Shown here in pieces: positions 30,236-44,361 of a DNA stretch of 64,000 bases; within the stretch, counting starts at the first letter, position 1, and each line of letters opens with the position of its first letter. The notes beneath the pieces are model-generated. The model was not told the DNA's origin. It was given only the letters and a program-made list of their open reading frames with translations, and did no database searches. The translations under genes were made by a program, and so were the position numbers. The stretch covers positions 3,662,488 to 3,726,487 of the forward strand of contig CM037474.1 in NCBI GenBank assembly GCA_021014325.1, written 5' to 3'. The DNA comes from Plazaster borealis (lineage: Eukaryota > Echinodermata > Asteroidea > Forcipulatida > Labidiasteridae).

Positions 30236-33200
30236 TTTGGGGGGCAGGCAGTTCTTTTTTCACCCATCCAGGAACATCACCATTTTCTTGAATTATCTGC
30301 TGTTGAAAAAATGCTTACATTTATGATGTATTTCTAATTGTTTGTTAAAACCCTAAAGTAATGGAAAATCTGTTGGACTTTATTGTAAAGCTGTGTATTG
30401 TTTTAGACCATAGAGTATGGAGCTGGGACTTGTTTAGAGTCATCGTCAGTCCAAACACAGTTGTCTTGCCCACTTATCATTTCAATATATTATAAACCAT
30501 GGAGCTATACATAGGGATCTTCATCACACACACACAGCGCACAGCTGTGTCAGCTTGTGACACCTGTCCAAAATGTGCAAGTCACACGGAGAAAATTAAG
30601 TTTGTAGTGAGCCTTCACAAGTCCTCAACCCGTTTCCTGTATTAATTTCACCTGTTTCCTTTTTATTTTTAATATAACAAAAATGTTATTAAGTTTGCTC
30701 TTTTCCATTTAAAGTTGATTAACTTTAAAGCGACATTAAGGTAATTTTTTTTTCAGGATTGGGAACAAGGCGAACGTTGTTTTAAAGTTTGGTACTCCAT
30801 TTTACAAAGCGACTTTGTTCATTTTATTCAATTGAGAGATGATTCACTCTCGGTTGCTGCTGGACGCTTTTAGTTTTCTCACGTTTTTTCTTTTGTGAGC
30901 TTGTTTTCAGTAGGTTGTTGTCATTTGAGTTGTCATAGTTCGATGTGTGTATTTTTTCATTCTGTTTGTACTTTTGTACCTGCACAATACACTTCCCGAG
31001 GAAAATTGTAGCTTTGTGCAGTCATGTGGTTAAATTAGCTGTTAAATAGATAACCTTGGCTGTTCTTTTTACATAAATGACTTGTACATGTTTAGCGTTA
31101 CTCTATATTACATTAAACTGTGTCTATGTATCAATAGGAATAATAGGCCTAGCTCAGATGTCTAGACGAATGTCTAAATTGCTCACCTTTGACATTCATG
31201 CTTATATGCTGCAGATGTGAACACCACTTTATGATTTCTGTGTGATATATTTTTCATGTCTAATAAATTATTGATGTGTACATTTTGTTTAATGTTAGTG
31301 TAAGAAATATGTTCATGGAGGGGAGGTCATGCATGAGGTTTAGTCCAATTAGCGAGATGTAATTTGTGTAGGAAATAGTAAATTTTGATAAAATGAACAG
31401 AGATATCCTTGGTGCTCTATGCTGCAATGCTGCATATTCATGAGAATGGTACCTCCTTTTGAATAAAATTAAAATATTTACATATTTATAGATAGGACCA
31501 AAGGGAGATATGTTAGGGGACGATGTTCTAACTTTCTCCTGATAAATTATTGATGTAAATAGAAGTATATAGTGTACTCTCAATCTCATTGTTTTATCAA
31601 TTTCAATGCATTTGTGTGTAAGTACACTTATGAAAGGGGGGGTGGCATTGGTCAGGGTTGCTGAGAGTTCACCCAGCTCACCTTGAGTTACTCTTGATAA
31701 TTGGACAGAATAGGACTGCTCCACTTGCTTGCAATACTTCATCTCAAGGTCCCTGGGGCTACCCTCTGTTCCCGGCTGATTGAACAGCCTGTGTGCACAC
31801 AGTTGGGTGATCCCGGCTGATTGGCCAGCCGACTGGAGGCTGTTCCATCCAGTGCTGCTCCCTCCCCTCGCATGTGTGGCTCTCCCTTCGTGGGGGAGCC
31901 ACACTGCATAATTTTTTAAAATTTAAAATGGGTGACCTTTGAACTATGCAAATCTGTGTTTAGATCAGATTACCAAGTAATTAATCATTGGCTAGGCTCA
32001 TACTTTAACTCCACCCTTGTCTGACGGCCAGTAACCAATGAAAAGTGATCTAGCAACCCATATTTCCTTGATGTCTGCAGTGAAGTGATACAGTCAGAAC
32101 CTCTAGTATTTTACCCATGTGTTAATTACACTTTGTTTATATACATTTAGACACTTGCATGTATTTTTACAAGGGCATGCCTGTTTTTGTACTGCCAACA
32201 TTAGGCATGGTGTTATGAGTAAAAGTTAAACCATAAACCAACTTCTCTTTGCAATAACGGTGTGCTACTTAGTGGAACCTTTACAACTAGTCGATCAAAA
32301 ATGACTGATATTAGGCTGTGTCGGTTTGTGCTCTAGCCAATATTGTTTCAGAGCTTTTCTTTGGTACGGAAGTTTCATTTGAATTGGATGTACAATGTTT
32401 CTGAAGTCTATACAGGATTTAGGTCAGCGGTTTTTTACTCCTCAAAAACCTGATGGGATGTTGAAATGGTGGAGTTGTTCCATTTTGTTGTTTTGGATCT
32501 TCAGAACTTCCTGGCATTTTATTTAATCTGAGATTTGTTTTGTTCCGTTGGTGAAAGGAACCCTGCTGGTTTGTAGGTCTCTTTTTTTTCAACTTGCAAG
32601 GTAAGCTTTGGAATTCACTCATTCAAATTTGTTTTTCCCCTTCGTATTATTAAATTGAGTTTTATTCAATTTAGAAATAGTGCAGAAAGTTCAGTATGCA
32701 TAGGGGTGTCTCTAGATTGTGCTGGTTTTGTAGTCAAGTGGGGCATGTAAATCAGTAGAAGTCGGTGAGGCATAGTAAACTATTGAGGAGTGTACAATAT
32801 GCATCCAGGCAAATCATCATCATAATGTGAATGGGGATAGTTGTTGGTTTCCGTACATTCCTGCTCTGTTCGAAGACAGTCTTGTCTACCCTCTGTTAAA
32901 GATCAGGTATAGAGCCGGTTATTCAGTGAAAATAATTGTGTTGAATACCGTGTCAAGCCAGTTGGTTTCCTTTTTTTTTGTCTTCTTGATTAGCACAGTA
33001 GAAACGGAAAACACTGTACAAAGTGTTGTGTGCTGAGCAGTTCCCTTTTGTTGTTGTTTAGAAAAAAACAAAGTTGCAAGTCTTGTGTGGACAGCACCAC
33101 TGCAAGACAAGAACATTTCTTAAATCATGTGCAGACTTTGCATTTCAAGGGATAAAAGAATGTTGTTGTTGTTGTTTGTTTGTATTTTGTCAAATCGAAA

Positions 33201-36200
33201 GTGTTATATATCAAAAATACTTCAGAATCTTTCTGAATTAGTTTTCAAAAGTGTCTAAAAAACTTCATCCTAATAGGAAGCAGCTATACAGACTTTACTT
33301 TTTTCAAGGCAGCTTTCAATTTGGGAAATTCCGAAATGATTTCTTTAAGCTGCTCAGGAAATTTAAGCACAGGACAAATCTTGCTAAGCCAGAAAGAGGG
33401 GGCTGTAACTAAGCCAAAATGCTTTGTGTTCTGTATGGCTGGTTCATCACAAGTTTCTGTTTAGGTGAGGAACCATTTCTGTTTGAATTTGAGACTGTGG
33501 ACTTTACCAAGGCAGTACATTCACTTTAAGATAAGCTTCTTCTCAGATCATGTGGCTGTTGGGCTCCCGTTTCACTCTCACCGATGAAAGATCTTGCAAG
33601 ACTGAGGAATTTATCTTTTAACACTTCCTCGCTGTTGTGAGGCATTGAGAAAGATATAACAGATCTTTTGTGGACAAGTAAGATAATTGGCTGGTCGGAA
33701 AAAAAAAAGACAACAAAACATCAAAAACTTCCAAAGAATAGTGAATACAGTTGTTGTATTCATTGTTAACTTCCGCTGGCGGAATTCATTGGTTTATGAA
33801 TGAGAGTCACCCAAGTAATTTGTAGGCCGTTAGATTTCAGTTGGAAAGTCAAATGAGTGATAGGTTGTGAAGATTTTGTTTCGTCTAAGTGTTTTGTGTT
33901 TGGAGGAGGCGGAGGCTGCAGGACAAACAAGCCTTTCATGCACCCCCCTCTCTCTTTCATGAGGCATGGAAAATGTTCTTGTAGCAGTTGAGTATGAGAC
34001 GTATTAAGGACTCTATACCCATACATCTTGGTGGAAACATTTTTTATTCGGAATGTGGGAAATTGTTTTTCTGAAAGTATCTCAATGAGAGAAGTGCATG
34101 GAAATCCCTTTTTGTTTAACTCAGGTATGATATTGTTCTTAATCTTTAATCTGATTTTCCAATCTTTTGTGCTGTCAGAAAAATCAGAAATATTAATATT
34201 AAATAGGCTTCAAAACCTATCAAAGCTTGTACCATGAGTTGGTCAGCCCTTTTACCTTAAAAGCAAACGATCCTACTTTGTTTAAGAGTCAAATACCATG
34301 CCTGCCTGATGAAGATTTCATGTTAAAATCATGACTTAAACAAGGCCTCTTAATGTGAATATACAATCTAACTTACAATTTCCCAGTCACATCGGTAGCC
34401 TGCCTTTGATGTTGATGCACTAATGCATTTTTTATGTCTTTTCCTGTGTGTGTACACAATTATGAATACTATTTAACAGAATGGGTTTGGGACTTTGATT
34501 TCAACGATTTTGAGCAGGAGACAAAAACAAGATTGCTTGACCCTGATAAAGGTGCGGAATTTTATGTCGACCTCAACCATCTTCAACTAAGCTCAACATT
34601 TATGTCCCTTTATTATGCCAAAATATATAAGAATAAAACAGAACCACTTAGTTATAAAATAAAGACGAATAAATCCTAAATTAGAGTGAATGATATATTT
34701 TATGCATGACAAGCGTGGTGTTTTCCTCTGAACTCTTGGCCTAGCCTTTTACCAGACCAGTGCGAAAAGGTCAATGGGAGATGGTTTGCCGCCAGCCAGG
34801 CCGCATTCTCAGACGGCGTACGGGGCATCCATAAAGTCCATGTGGATCCAATGTTTGTCTCAAGCTGGGTTGATTATTGCATTGCTTTCTCTCAGGAGGG
34901 AAGCTGTGAGCATCTTGCTGTGTGGCAAGATGTACACATGGGGTGCATGTGTACGTGGGAAACACTCCTCTGGGTTGGTGTTAGAAAAAAAAATCAGGAT
35001 TCCTCAGTTGTCGTCTTTTTTCAAAAGTATTTGCGTTCTTTTTAACAGTTTCGAGCATTCTTTGGGGATCATTGTTCAAAGTCAATTTGGAATTATTCTT
35101 TGTTTGAACTGTGCTTGAGATGATTTGAAATATTTATTATTTCTTAAAAAGAAAAGGAAAACAGTTCTGTGTTACTTCTTTGCAAGTTCTGCTGAAAAAA
35201 AAAGAAAGAGAAAAAAAACGTAACAGGGTTTGCCCTTAACTTTTTTATAGACTGGCCAGTTAGCTTTTCATTTTAGTCCATCAGCTTTTTCACTAGTCAG
35301 TCTTTCTAGCCAGCCGGACCACTTGGAGAGAATTCTGACTTGTCCTGAAGTGTTTTAACTAGTTATTTGGCCAGCGGACCACTGTTAAGGGAGAAAGCTG
35401 CGTAAAGGCCTATCACAAATGCACAGTCATGCACATTTTTCAGCTGACGGGATGGTTTCTTCATTTTTGGTTTTTCTTAATTTTTGGTTTCTCAGCTGTG
35501 CTGTTGAAAATTGAAAAACAAAGTCTTGCAGTACATGATACTTTCCTGGTTTTTTTTTTTACAAACTACAGTTGCATGCCTGGATGCAGCATTATCTTTG
35601 TTGTGACTTTTATTAATTTTTTTGGAGCCTGGGGTCGAAACATGAGGCCAATCAAACATTTTAAGATTTATACCATGGTCAATTTTTGGTTGGCAAACAG
35701 TTTACAACATCTAATTTATTTTTACATTTGAAAATAATTTTGGTGGTCCATTTTTGGACAACATAAACCAAGTTTAGGGAATAAATGAAATGTTATTATA
35801 TATATTTGTACGAATTAATCACACTTTTCCTGCTGGATGTGTCTTTATTTAGCCATTTTCTGACCAATATTGAAAGAAAGAACCTTGTCCTATTATTTCC
35901 CTCCAAGATGTATTCCAAGGTCCCCTGCTTCTTCCATAGAGCAAGGATTCTTGTTTTCAGCGGCATTTGCTCCGTGCTTGTAACACCTGATGAGAAGTGA
36001 GCAGTCAACCAGCTGATTCTTATGGGACCTGTCATGGTTTTAGCCCTTGGGCAGAGTACCGGGGATCCACAGAGAGTTCAAATATCTCATAACCCATATT
36101 GAGGGGTTCACTTTTTAAAGGGTTCAACTTTAAAGGGATGTGGCACTCATCGAGGTTGTCTTGTTATGGTCTTCTTGGTCATCCAAGAGAGAGGAAGACA

Positions 36201-37796
36201 AATTAAGCTGGCACTGAAGTCTCAACTTGGTACCATTGTTGAAAGAAGAGCGGATGTTGTGTCAAAATATTTTTGAAATGCTCTGACCTGGAAAAAAACA
36301 GAGATGGTAAAACAAAAATGAAATGGATTTTGTTTGGGGGGAGGTGGGGAGAGTTGGCTGGTGGGAACAACAGGTTTTTATGCTACCACTGTAATTTTAG
36401 GTGTAAATCCACAAAGAACAATAAATTATCTTTTGTCTTTTTATTGTTCAATACAATCTGGTTCAATATATCTTCCTGGATGTATATTCAAATGAAAGTA
36501 AAAAGTTGCGGGAAACAATGACAAAAGTTGTGCTTTTGAAATTGGGTCCGGATTTTTTTTCTTGTTCATTTTTTACAGACATTGTTTTGCTATTTCAAAA
36601 CTTTCATTGAAACTGGGTCAGTAAAAAGCAGGTGCGTACTCATTTTATTGTGGTGCAGTGACCTCAAAATGAGTAATGAGACACTTCAGATCAGCATAGA
36701 TTATTTGTCTACGGATACTTCTGGTAGGATCACAACCGTAACCGTAACTTGTCTGTAATTCTAACACGCTGCTAAGCTGCATCACCCACCGTCACACAAT
36801 TTTGTTTCCTTTTTTTTCTCTTATTTCTTTTTTGTGATAGGGTAAAGTCTCTCACGTCTGCATCTGATATGGAAGAGTATGACTAACTAGGTTAAAGACT
36901 CGCCGCACATGAATACAGTGTATTGAGATAATATTTTCGTCTGTGAACTAAAAGTCCCCTGGCTGTCTGGGGGGGATTTCATTCATACAAAATGGAGGTT
37001 GGGCTGGAAATATTATTGTGTTTTTTTTTTTCAAAAGCGTCAGCCCAGATCATAAACACATTTTCTCTTTGACTGTAGTTGTATCATACTCAACATCAGT
37101 CAGTATAGGGGGGAAGCCATACCCAAGCCAGTGGCTAGGGTTTTTGGAGAATGGTTGATATTTAAAGCTATGAATGAGTGGAACAGTTCACACGATGATT
37201 TTACACCCCCACCCCCTTTCCCTTCAAGCAAACAGCAAGATTCTTTCTTTCTTTTTAGACAGGACTTTATTTTGGTCCATTTGTAAAGACCCCAAACCCA
37301 AAGTTGTAGACCACAAACTTTTTTCCTTCTTTATATTGCCATAGAAACCTGAAGAAAGTGTGGTTGGGTATTTCCTCTTACAATTACAAGGTTGTATCTG
37401 GTTCACAGCTTTAGTACACAAAGGGGAACAAATCTTTCATGAATTGTAATCTAGCACAGTCCTGAAAATCTGTTTTTTAGCACCGATGCCTTCAAGCATA
37501 GAGCAAGGTCCTTAATCTGTGTTTGAAGTTGATGAAATCATATTCACAGTGCTTCCAGTTTAACTCTACCTTCATGTCTTGTATTTCCACAAAGACATCA
37601 ATTTTCTACTTAACTAGAGATCTAGTTCTTTTAAGAAGATCACAGTTTCAACCAGGAACTCTTATCCCAGCTGAGTACAGACCCAGGACAGATCCCTTGT
37701 GCCTATTCCATCAAACAAACTGTTGAATAAGTACCATAACAAAATATAACAGCCCCTATGGTGCTATTAAGTATATTTATCGACAGTCCCTTATGG

Positions 37797-37830
37797 ATGC
37801 TGATGAAGACCACCAACACGAAACTACAAC
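37797..37830 (+). repeat. Weak hammerhead-like phrase (CTGATGA..GAAAC)
   Basis: CTGATGA and GAAAC are 13 bases apart, as in hammerhead-bearing retroelement ends. The 13 bases between (AGACCACCAACAC) do not form a stem, so this is at best a decayed copy. Confidence 0.2.
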
Positions 37831-39439
37831 TTTTCACCCTCAGTTAAGCTCTTCTGTTGCAATGTTTATCTTTGGGGATGTTTGGCTCTTCGTGTGAAAA
37901 CACAAAATGCCATAATTGAGATATACGCCCCTCCCTGTATTAACCAAGATATGTGGCTCTTCCTGAAAATGGTGACTAAGTAACATGGATAGTATGGAAA
38001 AAACAAATTGCTTGGTTTTTAAAAGTAAAACAACACTCCAACAGAAATATTAAATTTATGCTGACAACAATTAGAGCTGAATAAATTGTACTAGAGCCAG
38101 AAATATTCCATAGAATGTTATTGATGTGGACTTTTGATGAGTGAACAAATCTGAAAATCAGCAAGTTACCTGGAACATAATTATCACCCCCCCCCCCGAT
38201 TATGTTTATGGCAGTAGAAACCAGTAATACTTTTAAACAACGCACTTTAAACTGGGAGTTTTCTGCTTGGCTTTGTTTCTTGTGTTGTTTCACTGTAGCC
38301 CTTTGCAGGAAACAAGGGAGACTCCACCCTATAGGTCCCCTTGGCGTTCTTTTCTTTCTTATCTTCCAGTATGAGTTTGTGAGAGGGGTACCCGTATGCG
38401 ATTTAAGGGGTAAGGGGTAGTCATGATTCAGTAGGAGGGGAAATAGTTGGAAAGGTTTACCCGTCACTTATTTAGAGTGGGTTACCCCTAATCAAGGTAC
38501 AATGGTTACCCCTACCCTATAGAGATAAAGTTGTACCCCTATCCAAATAAGAGGCGGTCAGAAGGTATACCTCTACCTTAAGAAGGGGCCAAGGTACCCC
38601 TTTCCAAAATATTTAATTGGCTATTTCTTTTATATATAAGATAAAGGGTACACTTTATTATATAGAACGTGGGTGCTCCTACCCTATATGAAGCCCTATC
38701 CTGTATGAAGCAGGGTAAAGTGAAACCTCCATGAGGATTATCTTAATATAGGTCCTTATAAAAATGGGAGGTGAGGTGAGGACATCTTACCCCTTTTGTT
38801 TCAATCTCTTCCATCTTTTTTTCTGCTCCCCTTTATGTCAGTGTCCCCCCTTTTTGTTCCATCGAGATCGAGCATACCCCCCACTCTTAGTCAATAATAT
38901 TCCTTGTACCCTTTGCAGACAAGCCATGGCATCATCATCCCCTGTTCAGGTCCCTGGGAAGGATTCTCTAATCTTGTTTATTGTTTCAACTGATCAAGTC
39001 CTTCTGACCTTCTCCAATTGTGCCATGGCCCACTTCACCTCTCAAGACTTGTTTATTTGGCTAAGGATTTTGTCTTACAAAGTGTTCATGGGTACTTCTG
39101 ATGGCTTTCTCTACGGATGGACCAACACTTCCCCCTACAGGCTGGCAATTATTGTTGGCGCCACTCCTACTTTCTTGTATCTAGGGCAATTTCGTTTTTT
39201 ATCTTTGCTTGTAAATTGCCCTGGAATTGTTTTCTTCTTCGCTGACATTGAATGAAAACATCTTGAGTTAAATAAATTCTGTATGTACAGTGATTGGTAC
39301 AAGTGGTTTAGAACTGTTTCTTTACCATGACCCAGAAACTAGATTCGCTCCAACATTGTTTGCCAGATCAGCCCAAGAGGTTATTTTATTAAATCAGACA
39401 GAATGTAGAATCTAATCTAATTTAATAGTAACAATAATC

Positions 39440-39680
39440 ATACGCACTTCTGAAAAAGCGCTTTGTCATACCCGGTGGGCGACACCAAGCGCTCATTACT
39501 TTTAGGACAGGATGCAGAGCTATTTTTAAAGTTATAAGACCCATTTATATAGCACCTTGCAAGGGTTTACAAGGTGATGCGGCGCAATTTGGCGGCCAAC
39601 CATACCAGAAATACCGCGGCCAAACCGCTTCAACTAAATTGGGTTGACCATCCTTAGAAATTAAGGAGAGGCAACTTATA
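39440..39680 (-). mobile_element. Tail fragment of the tRNA-Leu SINE-like family
   Basis: The plus strand has AGCGCTCATTACTTTTAGGA, TGCAGAGCTATTTTTAAAGT, TATAAGACCCATTTATATAG and GCACCTTGCAAGGG. These parallel 4115-4220. The tRNA head is absent. Confidence 0.65.
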
Positions 39681-41507
39681 AAATTGCAGAATATTCCAAT
39701 CACCTCCCCCATCCCCCCCCCCCAAAAAAAGAGGAAGAAATACAATATGTTTTTGACAAACTATCTTGACAATGTTTTTACAATCAATGTAGGAAAGATT
39801 AAGCTGCCTTTTGTTAAAACCCAAAGTTTTCTATTTGTGGTTCTCTGTAAATCCTCTAAAATGAAGCACTATAAATAATATAGACATTCAAGAGTTTCAT
39901 CTCCAAACCGTAAAGAAGAGACAACACAACCTGTTTCAAAAGATTTGTACACTTTTTGTACAATCACATCCATGAATACATAAACACCCTTGCCTGGGGA
40001 CAAAGTTCCCCCACACCCTGTCTTTGTTAGCAGTCATGATGACTTTTAGAGTCTGGCATTTGAGGAAGTCCGTAAAAAAGAAAAAAAAAGAGAAAGCTCA
40101 TGGTATTAGAATTCTACACACAGGCCTACATTACTGGTGTGTTAACAGTCAACTATTTGCACATGTCCTCACCCCTACATAGTATTTGCAAGCCCCTGGG
40201 CTCCTTCCTCAACAAATGCTTTCATTTTAAATAGGTCGTGTTATTTAGTCGCTGGGAAAATTATTTCTCACCGTGGTATCTTGTAATTCAGTTCCTTCAT
40301 ATCAGGCACTGTGCTATTTCCTTGCAGCAGATGTGATACCCACATACCAAAAGTGACAGGAATGGCGAGCTTAAATGATGCCCGGCGTGATTCCATCTTG
40401 TCATCAATCACCGTCATTCTGACCCATAAAGATCCAACCCCCACCTCTTCTTCTCCCTTGACCTACAAGGAAATATGCTAGTTTATCTTGCTTGATCGAC
40501 CCCCAGTAAGAACCCTTTGGAAAGTGTGTTTTTAACACCTCAAAGAGTTCAACTGATGCCAAGAAAATCTCTTGATAGTCTCCAGTGAAGTTGGATTTCT
40601 CTTTTTTTTTTCTCAATTGAAACTGATGGATTGCCACTTGTCAGAAATTATGTTTTCCCCACTTTGAAAAAAGAAGAAGAATGTGTTGCAAACATGTCGC
40701 GGAAATGTTTTCACTTTTCTTAATTTGATTAACAACATGTTGAATACGATTTGAGAGGCACAATTTCCAACAGATATACGGCAGAAGCAGGAATTTATAA
40801 TTAGTTGGGTTTAGACAAACATTGATCTGAGCACGGAGGTCTGAAAGAGAGAGTATGTTGTTAAAATTCCATAGTTTCAGTTTCAGCTGATGTTCAGACT
40901 GTTTAGAAACGCGCATTAATCATCAAATCCCCCAATGAAACAACTGAATGAACTGCTCTCTTCTGAGTTTTCCTGACACCAATCCCAACTGCCTGAAGGG
41001 GTTTTATCCCTGCCCGACTCTAAGCTCTCAAGCCCGAGTCATATCCGAGCAGACCAGGTGCCCTACTCCAGTTGTAGCCGCACTGATCCTGTTGAGTAAT
41101 GAGCGTGACGGAGACATCTGACATTGGTCGGAGTTTTCCCGTAGCATAATCATGATATCACCCTCCTCCCTACTAAGAGAAATTTTCAGCTGTCTTAAGA
41201 CTTTATCTTCTTGTTAAGACCTGTATTTCTTGTCCTCGTGGTTCTGTGTGAATTTCTGGCAGTGGTGTAGGGATGTATGACACATCCACCCTTTTCTCCT
41301 AAAAAAAATTTCAGTCGGCATTTTGAGTCTCAGTTGGCAAATAAAGCAATAAATCATTTAAAACACAAGGGCATCCTGACTAAATTTAAGTAATATTGGC
41401 AACCAAAAATCATAATTTTTCCTATTGTTGGGTTGACAATTTTAAATAGTGGGCATGTGAGTCTTTCTTGATATAATAGAGAATATTGGTAGTCGGTAAG
41501 TCAACAA

Positions 41508-41895
41508 CTGGCTTCCATACACCCTCAAAAAAGAAATGCCAGCCAGCAGATTGGCTTCCATACACCTTCCAAAGGAAAATGCAAGCTGGCAGATTGGCTT
41601 CCATACACCTTCCAAAGGAAACACCAGCCGATAGATTGGCTTCCATACACCCCCCTCCCCAAAAGGAAACGCCTGCCGGCAGATTGGCTTCCATACACCC
41701 CCAAAAGGAAACGCCAGCCAGCAGATGGGCTGCCATACATGCCCCAAAAGGAAAATACCAGCCGGCAGATTGGCTTCCATACATGCCCCAAAAGGAAACG
41801 CCAGCCAATAGATTGGCTTCCTTACACCCCCCCCCCCAAAAAAAAGGAAATGCAGCCTGCAGAGTGGCTTCCATACACCTTCAAAAGGAAAATGC
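41508..41895. repeat. Minisatellite, about 43-47-bp unit, nine copies
   Basis: GGCTTCCATACAC recurs at about 41511, 41553, 41599, 41637, 41684, 41771, 41815 and 41866, with a variant GGGCTGCCATACATG at 41727. Between them lies CCAAAAGGAAACGCCAGCC with variants and C-runs. Overlapping ORFs on both strands (Y-G-S-Q-S-A-G-W type repeats on minus) arise from the repeat periodicity and are not taken as genes. Confidence 0.9.
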
Positions 41896-43239
41896 CCTCG
41901 TTCTCCCCCCATTGCTGTTTCATGCCCTCACTGTATTGTGTTAACTTTTCAATTGTCCTTCCTCGAAAACTATTCTCCATCATTCAGGATTTAATGACAT
42001 AATTATTTATTTCCGTTCTTATGGACTCTGTTTGAACCTGTCTGATGTACTTTAATTTTCTTTGTCATGTACCCTATACAAATATTATTTCTTGTTCTCT
42101 CCTAAGCTCATGCTTTTCTTGTGTCAGTAAAACTATTTTACACCTTGTACCCTGAAGGAAATCACTTTCTCCAGAAATTTAACCTAGCATACAGCAGCCT
42201 TGGAGAATAATGGTCTGACGTTTTCATCCTTGGGTATCAAAATACGTCATAAATTGTTACTGTGATTTACCCAAGGTAGCTAGTTGACACAGTCCCAGTG
42301 AAAAGTCCAACCTCGTAAAACCTGTTCTGGTGATAAAAAGAAATATATGGTTTCAAGTCCGTTCAATAACATTTATACTGGAGTTACCTGATTTATACTG
42401 TGCCAGTCTACCACAAGTGTGGACCAGCATGTTTTGACAGTTTTTAATTCGGGTCCCTGTATATCTGCAACACATTGCCATTACTGATTGACATATACAA
42501 AAGTGGAACCAGACTAATTTGTTTAGCCCAGCCTCAGTGTGGTTACGCATATTAATGAAAGGAAAATAAGATGTCATCATCATTAATATTCTCGTGACTT
42601 GATACTGATTTGTTAAATATTAAAAAATAACAAAAAATAAGTTATAAAATCATCGGTGTGCAAGTAAGTCAGCAAATCTTTGTGGTAAACTGCATGTGGG
42701 CTTTCCCATTCACAATGTTTAATAACAAAGAGCCCACCCATCCTCTGCGGATGACTTGATGTTTCTCATTCTAAGAAGTGTGTACCACTTCCCTCGATAA
42801 TAACTCCACCACTCCCAACACTTTCTACCGCACTGTTAAACCATAGAACTAATAATTAAATCTAGGAAGCTGTAAATTGCTTAAGTTGCCAGTAAGTCTG
42901 CGGTTGTCCTGGTGAGCAGTATCGAGTAGTTTTATTGTCACATGGGGCTGATTCATGTGTTATAAGAGTAACAAGATATGATTGCAACAGGGGGCTTGAA
43001 TGTTGGCATTTTTTTATTTTCTGGGTCGCCGATGAACTTGGCTTTGAGCCATGGAACGTGTCTCTTGCTTTGTCTAGGTATAGACTAACCTTTGTGCGTA
43101 TGTGGGTTTTGTTCCAATGCATCATGAATGAATGGAATGCTGGGGTTGGCATTGTACAAACTAAACTGAATGGCTTGAAATAGTGTTCTTTAGGCCTTTG
43201 TGTTGGTATTTTCTTTTTGCCAGGTATTTCATCTTTGAA

Positions 43240-43375
43240 GAGGGCAAGGCTATTTTTGTTTTGTAGAGGGCACTTCCAATGGAATTGTTTAAAGGCTATG
43301 GGAATCTTTTGAATGGGCACCAGGGCCAAGACACGGGCAACAGAGGCCATGGCTTGCCTCAGTGTAATTTCAAGC
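43240..43375. repeat. Interspersed repeat fragment, copy 1
   Basis: It shares GAGGGCAAGG, GGGCACTT, GGGCACCA.GGCCAA and GGCAACAGAGGCCATGGC with 59440-59560. Confidence 0.6.
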
Positions 43376-43806
43376 CTGAGATAATCTTTCTCCAGAGTAC
43401 ACAAGACATCGGAACTTTAATCTATTTTAAACCCTAGTTCTTCTCAGAACCAACACTTCTCCTGAAACATGGTTGCTATCCCAGTAGGATTTGAAACTTT
43501 GCACGTTGGGAATACAATTGAGTAAGGTTTGCGGTAACACCATGTAGTAATTTGTCTATGAGTTGAGGTGTTCCTAGCCCCTGGCCCCCCATCAGTGTTG
43601 GCTCTCATTGCGGGGTCCAGTATGTGATAACAATGTTGTTAAGGGGAACAGGGTATGGTTAGGCTATGTTTTTTGTGTCTCAACCATTTTGGCTGGGATG
43701 TTTTTGAGTTTGTTTGTTCAGGGTTTTTTTCTTAAAAAAGAAGAAGATTTTTAAATAGTTTTTAGAAATCCCTGATAATGTAAATCCTTGTTTCTTGTTT
43801 CTATAG

Positions 43807-43986
43807 TGCTCAGTAAGTTGCGGTGCCGGTGTAGAGACACGGGCGGTAACTTGTCAGGATGAGTCTGGGGACGAGAGGCCAAATGAGGACTGTGAGGCAG
43901 GGGAAGATGTGAAACCAGACACTCAGAGAGAATGTATTGAGGCGGCATGCCCACAACCAGAGTGGACCATTGGAAACTGGAGCGAG
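43807..43986 (+). CDS. ADAMTS9: Exon 22: thrombospondin type-1 repeat T21 (first of three 180-bp copies)
   Basis: The acceptor is TGTTTCTATAG|TGC and the donor is AGCGAG|GTAAGC. It is 180 bp (60 residues), phase 0-0. It starts CSVSCGAGVETR, carries the shared acidic insert DESGDERP between Cys3 and Cys4, has six cysteines and ends WTIGNWSE. It opens block 2. Confidence 0.95.
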
Positions 43987-44361
43987 GTAAGCAAATGTTT
44001 TTCAAATTTCTTATTTAATTTGGGTAAAGGGGATGGAGGAAGGCGGTGCCATGTTTTAAAAAGTTTTCAAAAAACTTGAACAATATTGCCTGATGTCTAG
44101 TTGTTGGAAAAGTTGGCAGTAAACCACTTTTGAAACTATATGAAGTTTTGTTTAGTGTATCACAAAGTCAAAATGGCTTCTTCATAACTAGCTATGATGA
44201 AGTTTTAATTATTGTTCAATATAAGACACTTGCCTCACTTTGAATCTCATAGTTTGGTGTGTCAAAAAGTCAAAGTGGCTTCTTCATAATAGCTATCTCT
44301 ACAAGTTTAATCATTGTTCAAAAGTTCATTTTCTTGTTTGTTTCATTTCGTATTCTCAAAG

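Larger units (their letters stand above)
21100..43806. other. Large intron (22.7 kb) separating two TSR blocks
   Basis: Scanning AG|TG(C/T) sites found no further TSR exon. Candidates at 23249, 31866, 37549 and 43591 failed. The longest ORFs (31260-31904 minus, 38764-39255 plus) show no recognisable domain. The content is repeats, listed separately, plus AT-rich sequence. It could hide regulatory elements or a small non-coding gene that I cannot see. Confidence 0.7.

Noticed and set aside
31260..31904. 214-codon minus-strand ORF
   Set aside because: The longest ORF in the window, but with no recognisable domain, no splice context and hydrophobic low-information sequence. It lies in a repeat-rich intron.
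37549..37725. CACAG|TGCTTCCAG with an open frame holding several cysteines
   Set aside because: There is no CxxxCG start, no Trp exit strand and no donor in phase 0; the cysteine spacing does not fit a TSR.
37797..37830. CTGATGA..GAAAC as a hammerhead ribozyme
   Set aside because: No stem can form between the two core motifs, so activity is not credible; kept only as a weak repeat note.
38764..39255. 163-codon plus-strand ORF
   Set aside because: No domain recognised; it starts in a G/A-rich repeat stretch. Could be a decayed transposon, but nothing supports it.
43591..43680. CCCATCAG|TGTTGG with TTGCGGGG nearby, before T21
   Set aside because: In frame it reads Cys-Trp without a second Cys at the right distance, and there is no donor of matching phase.
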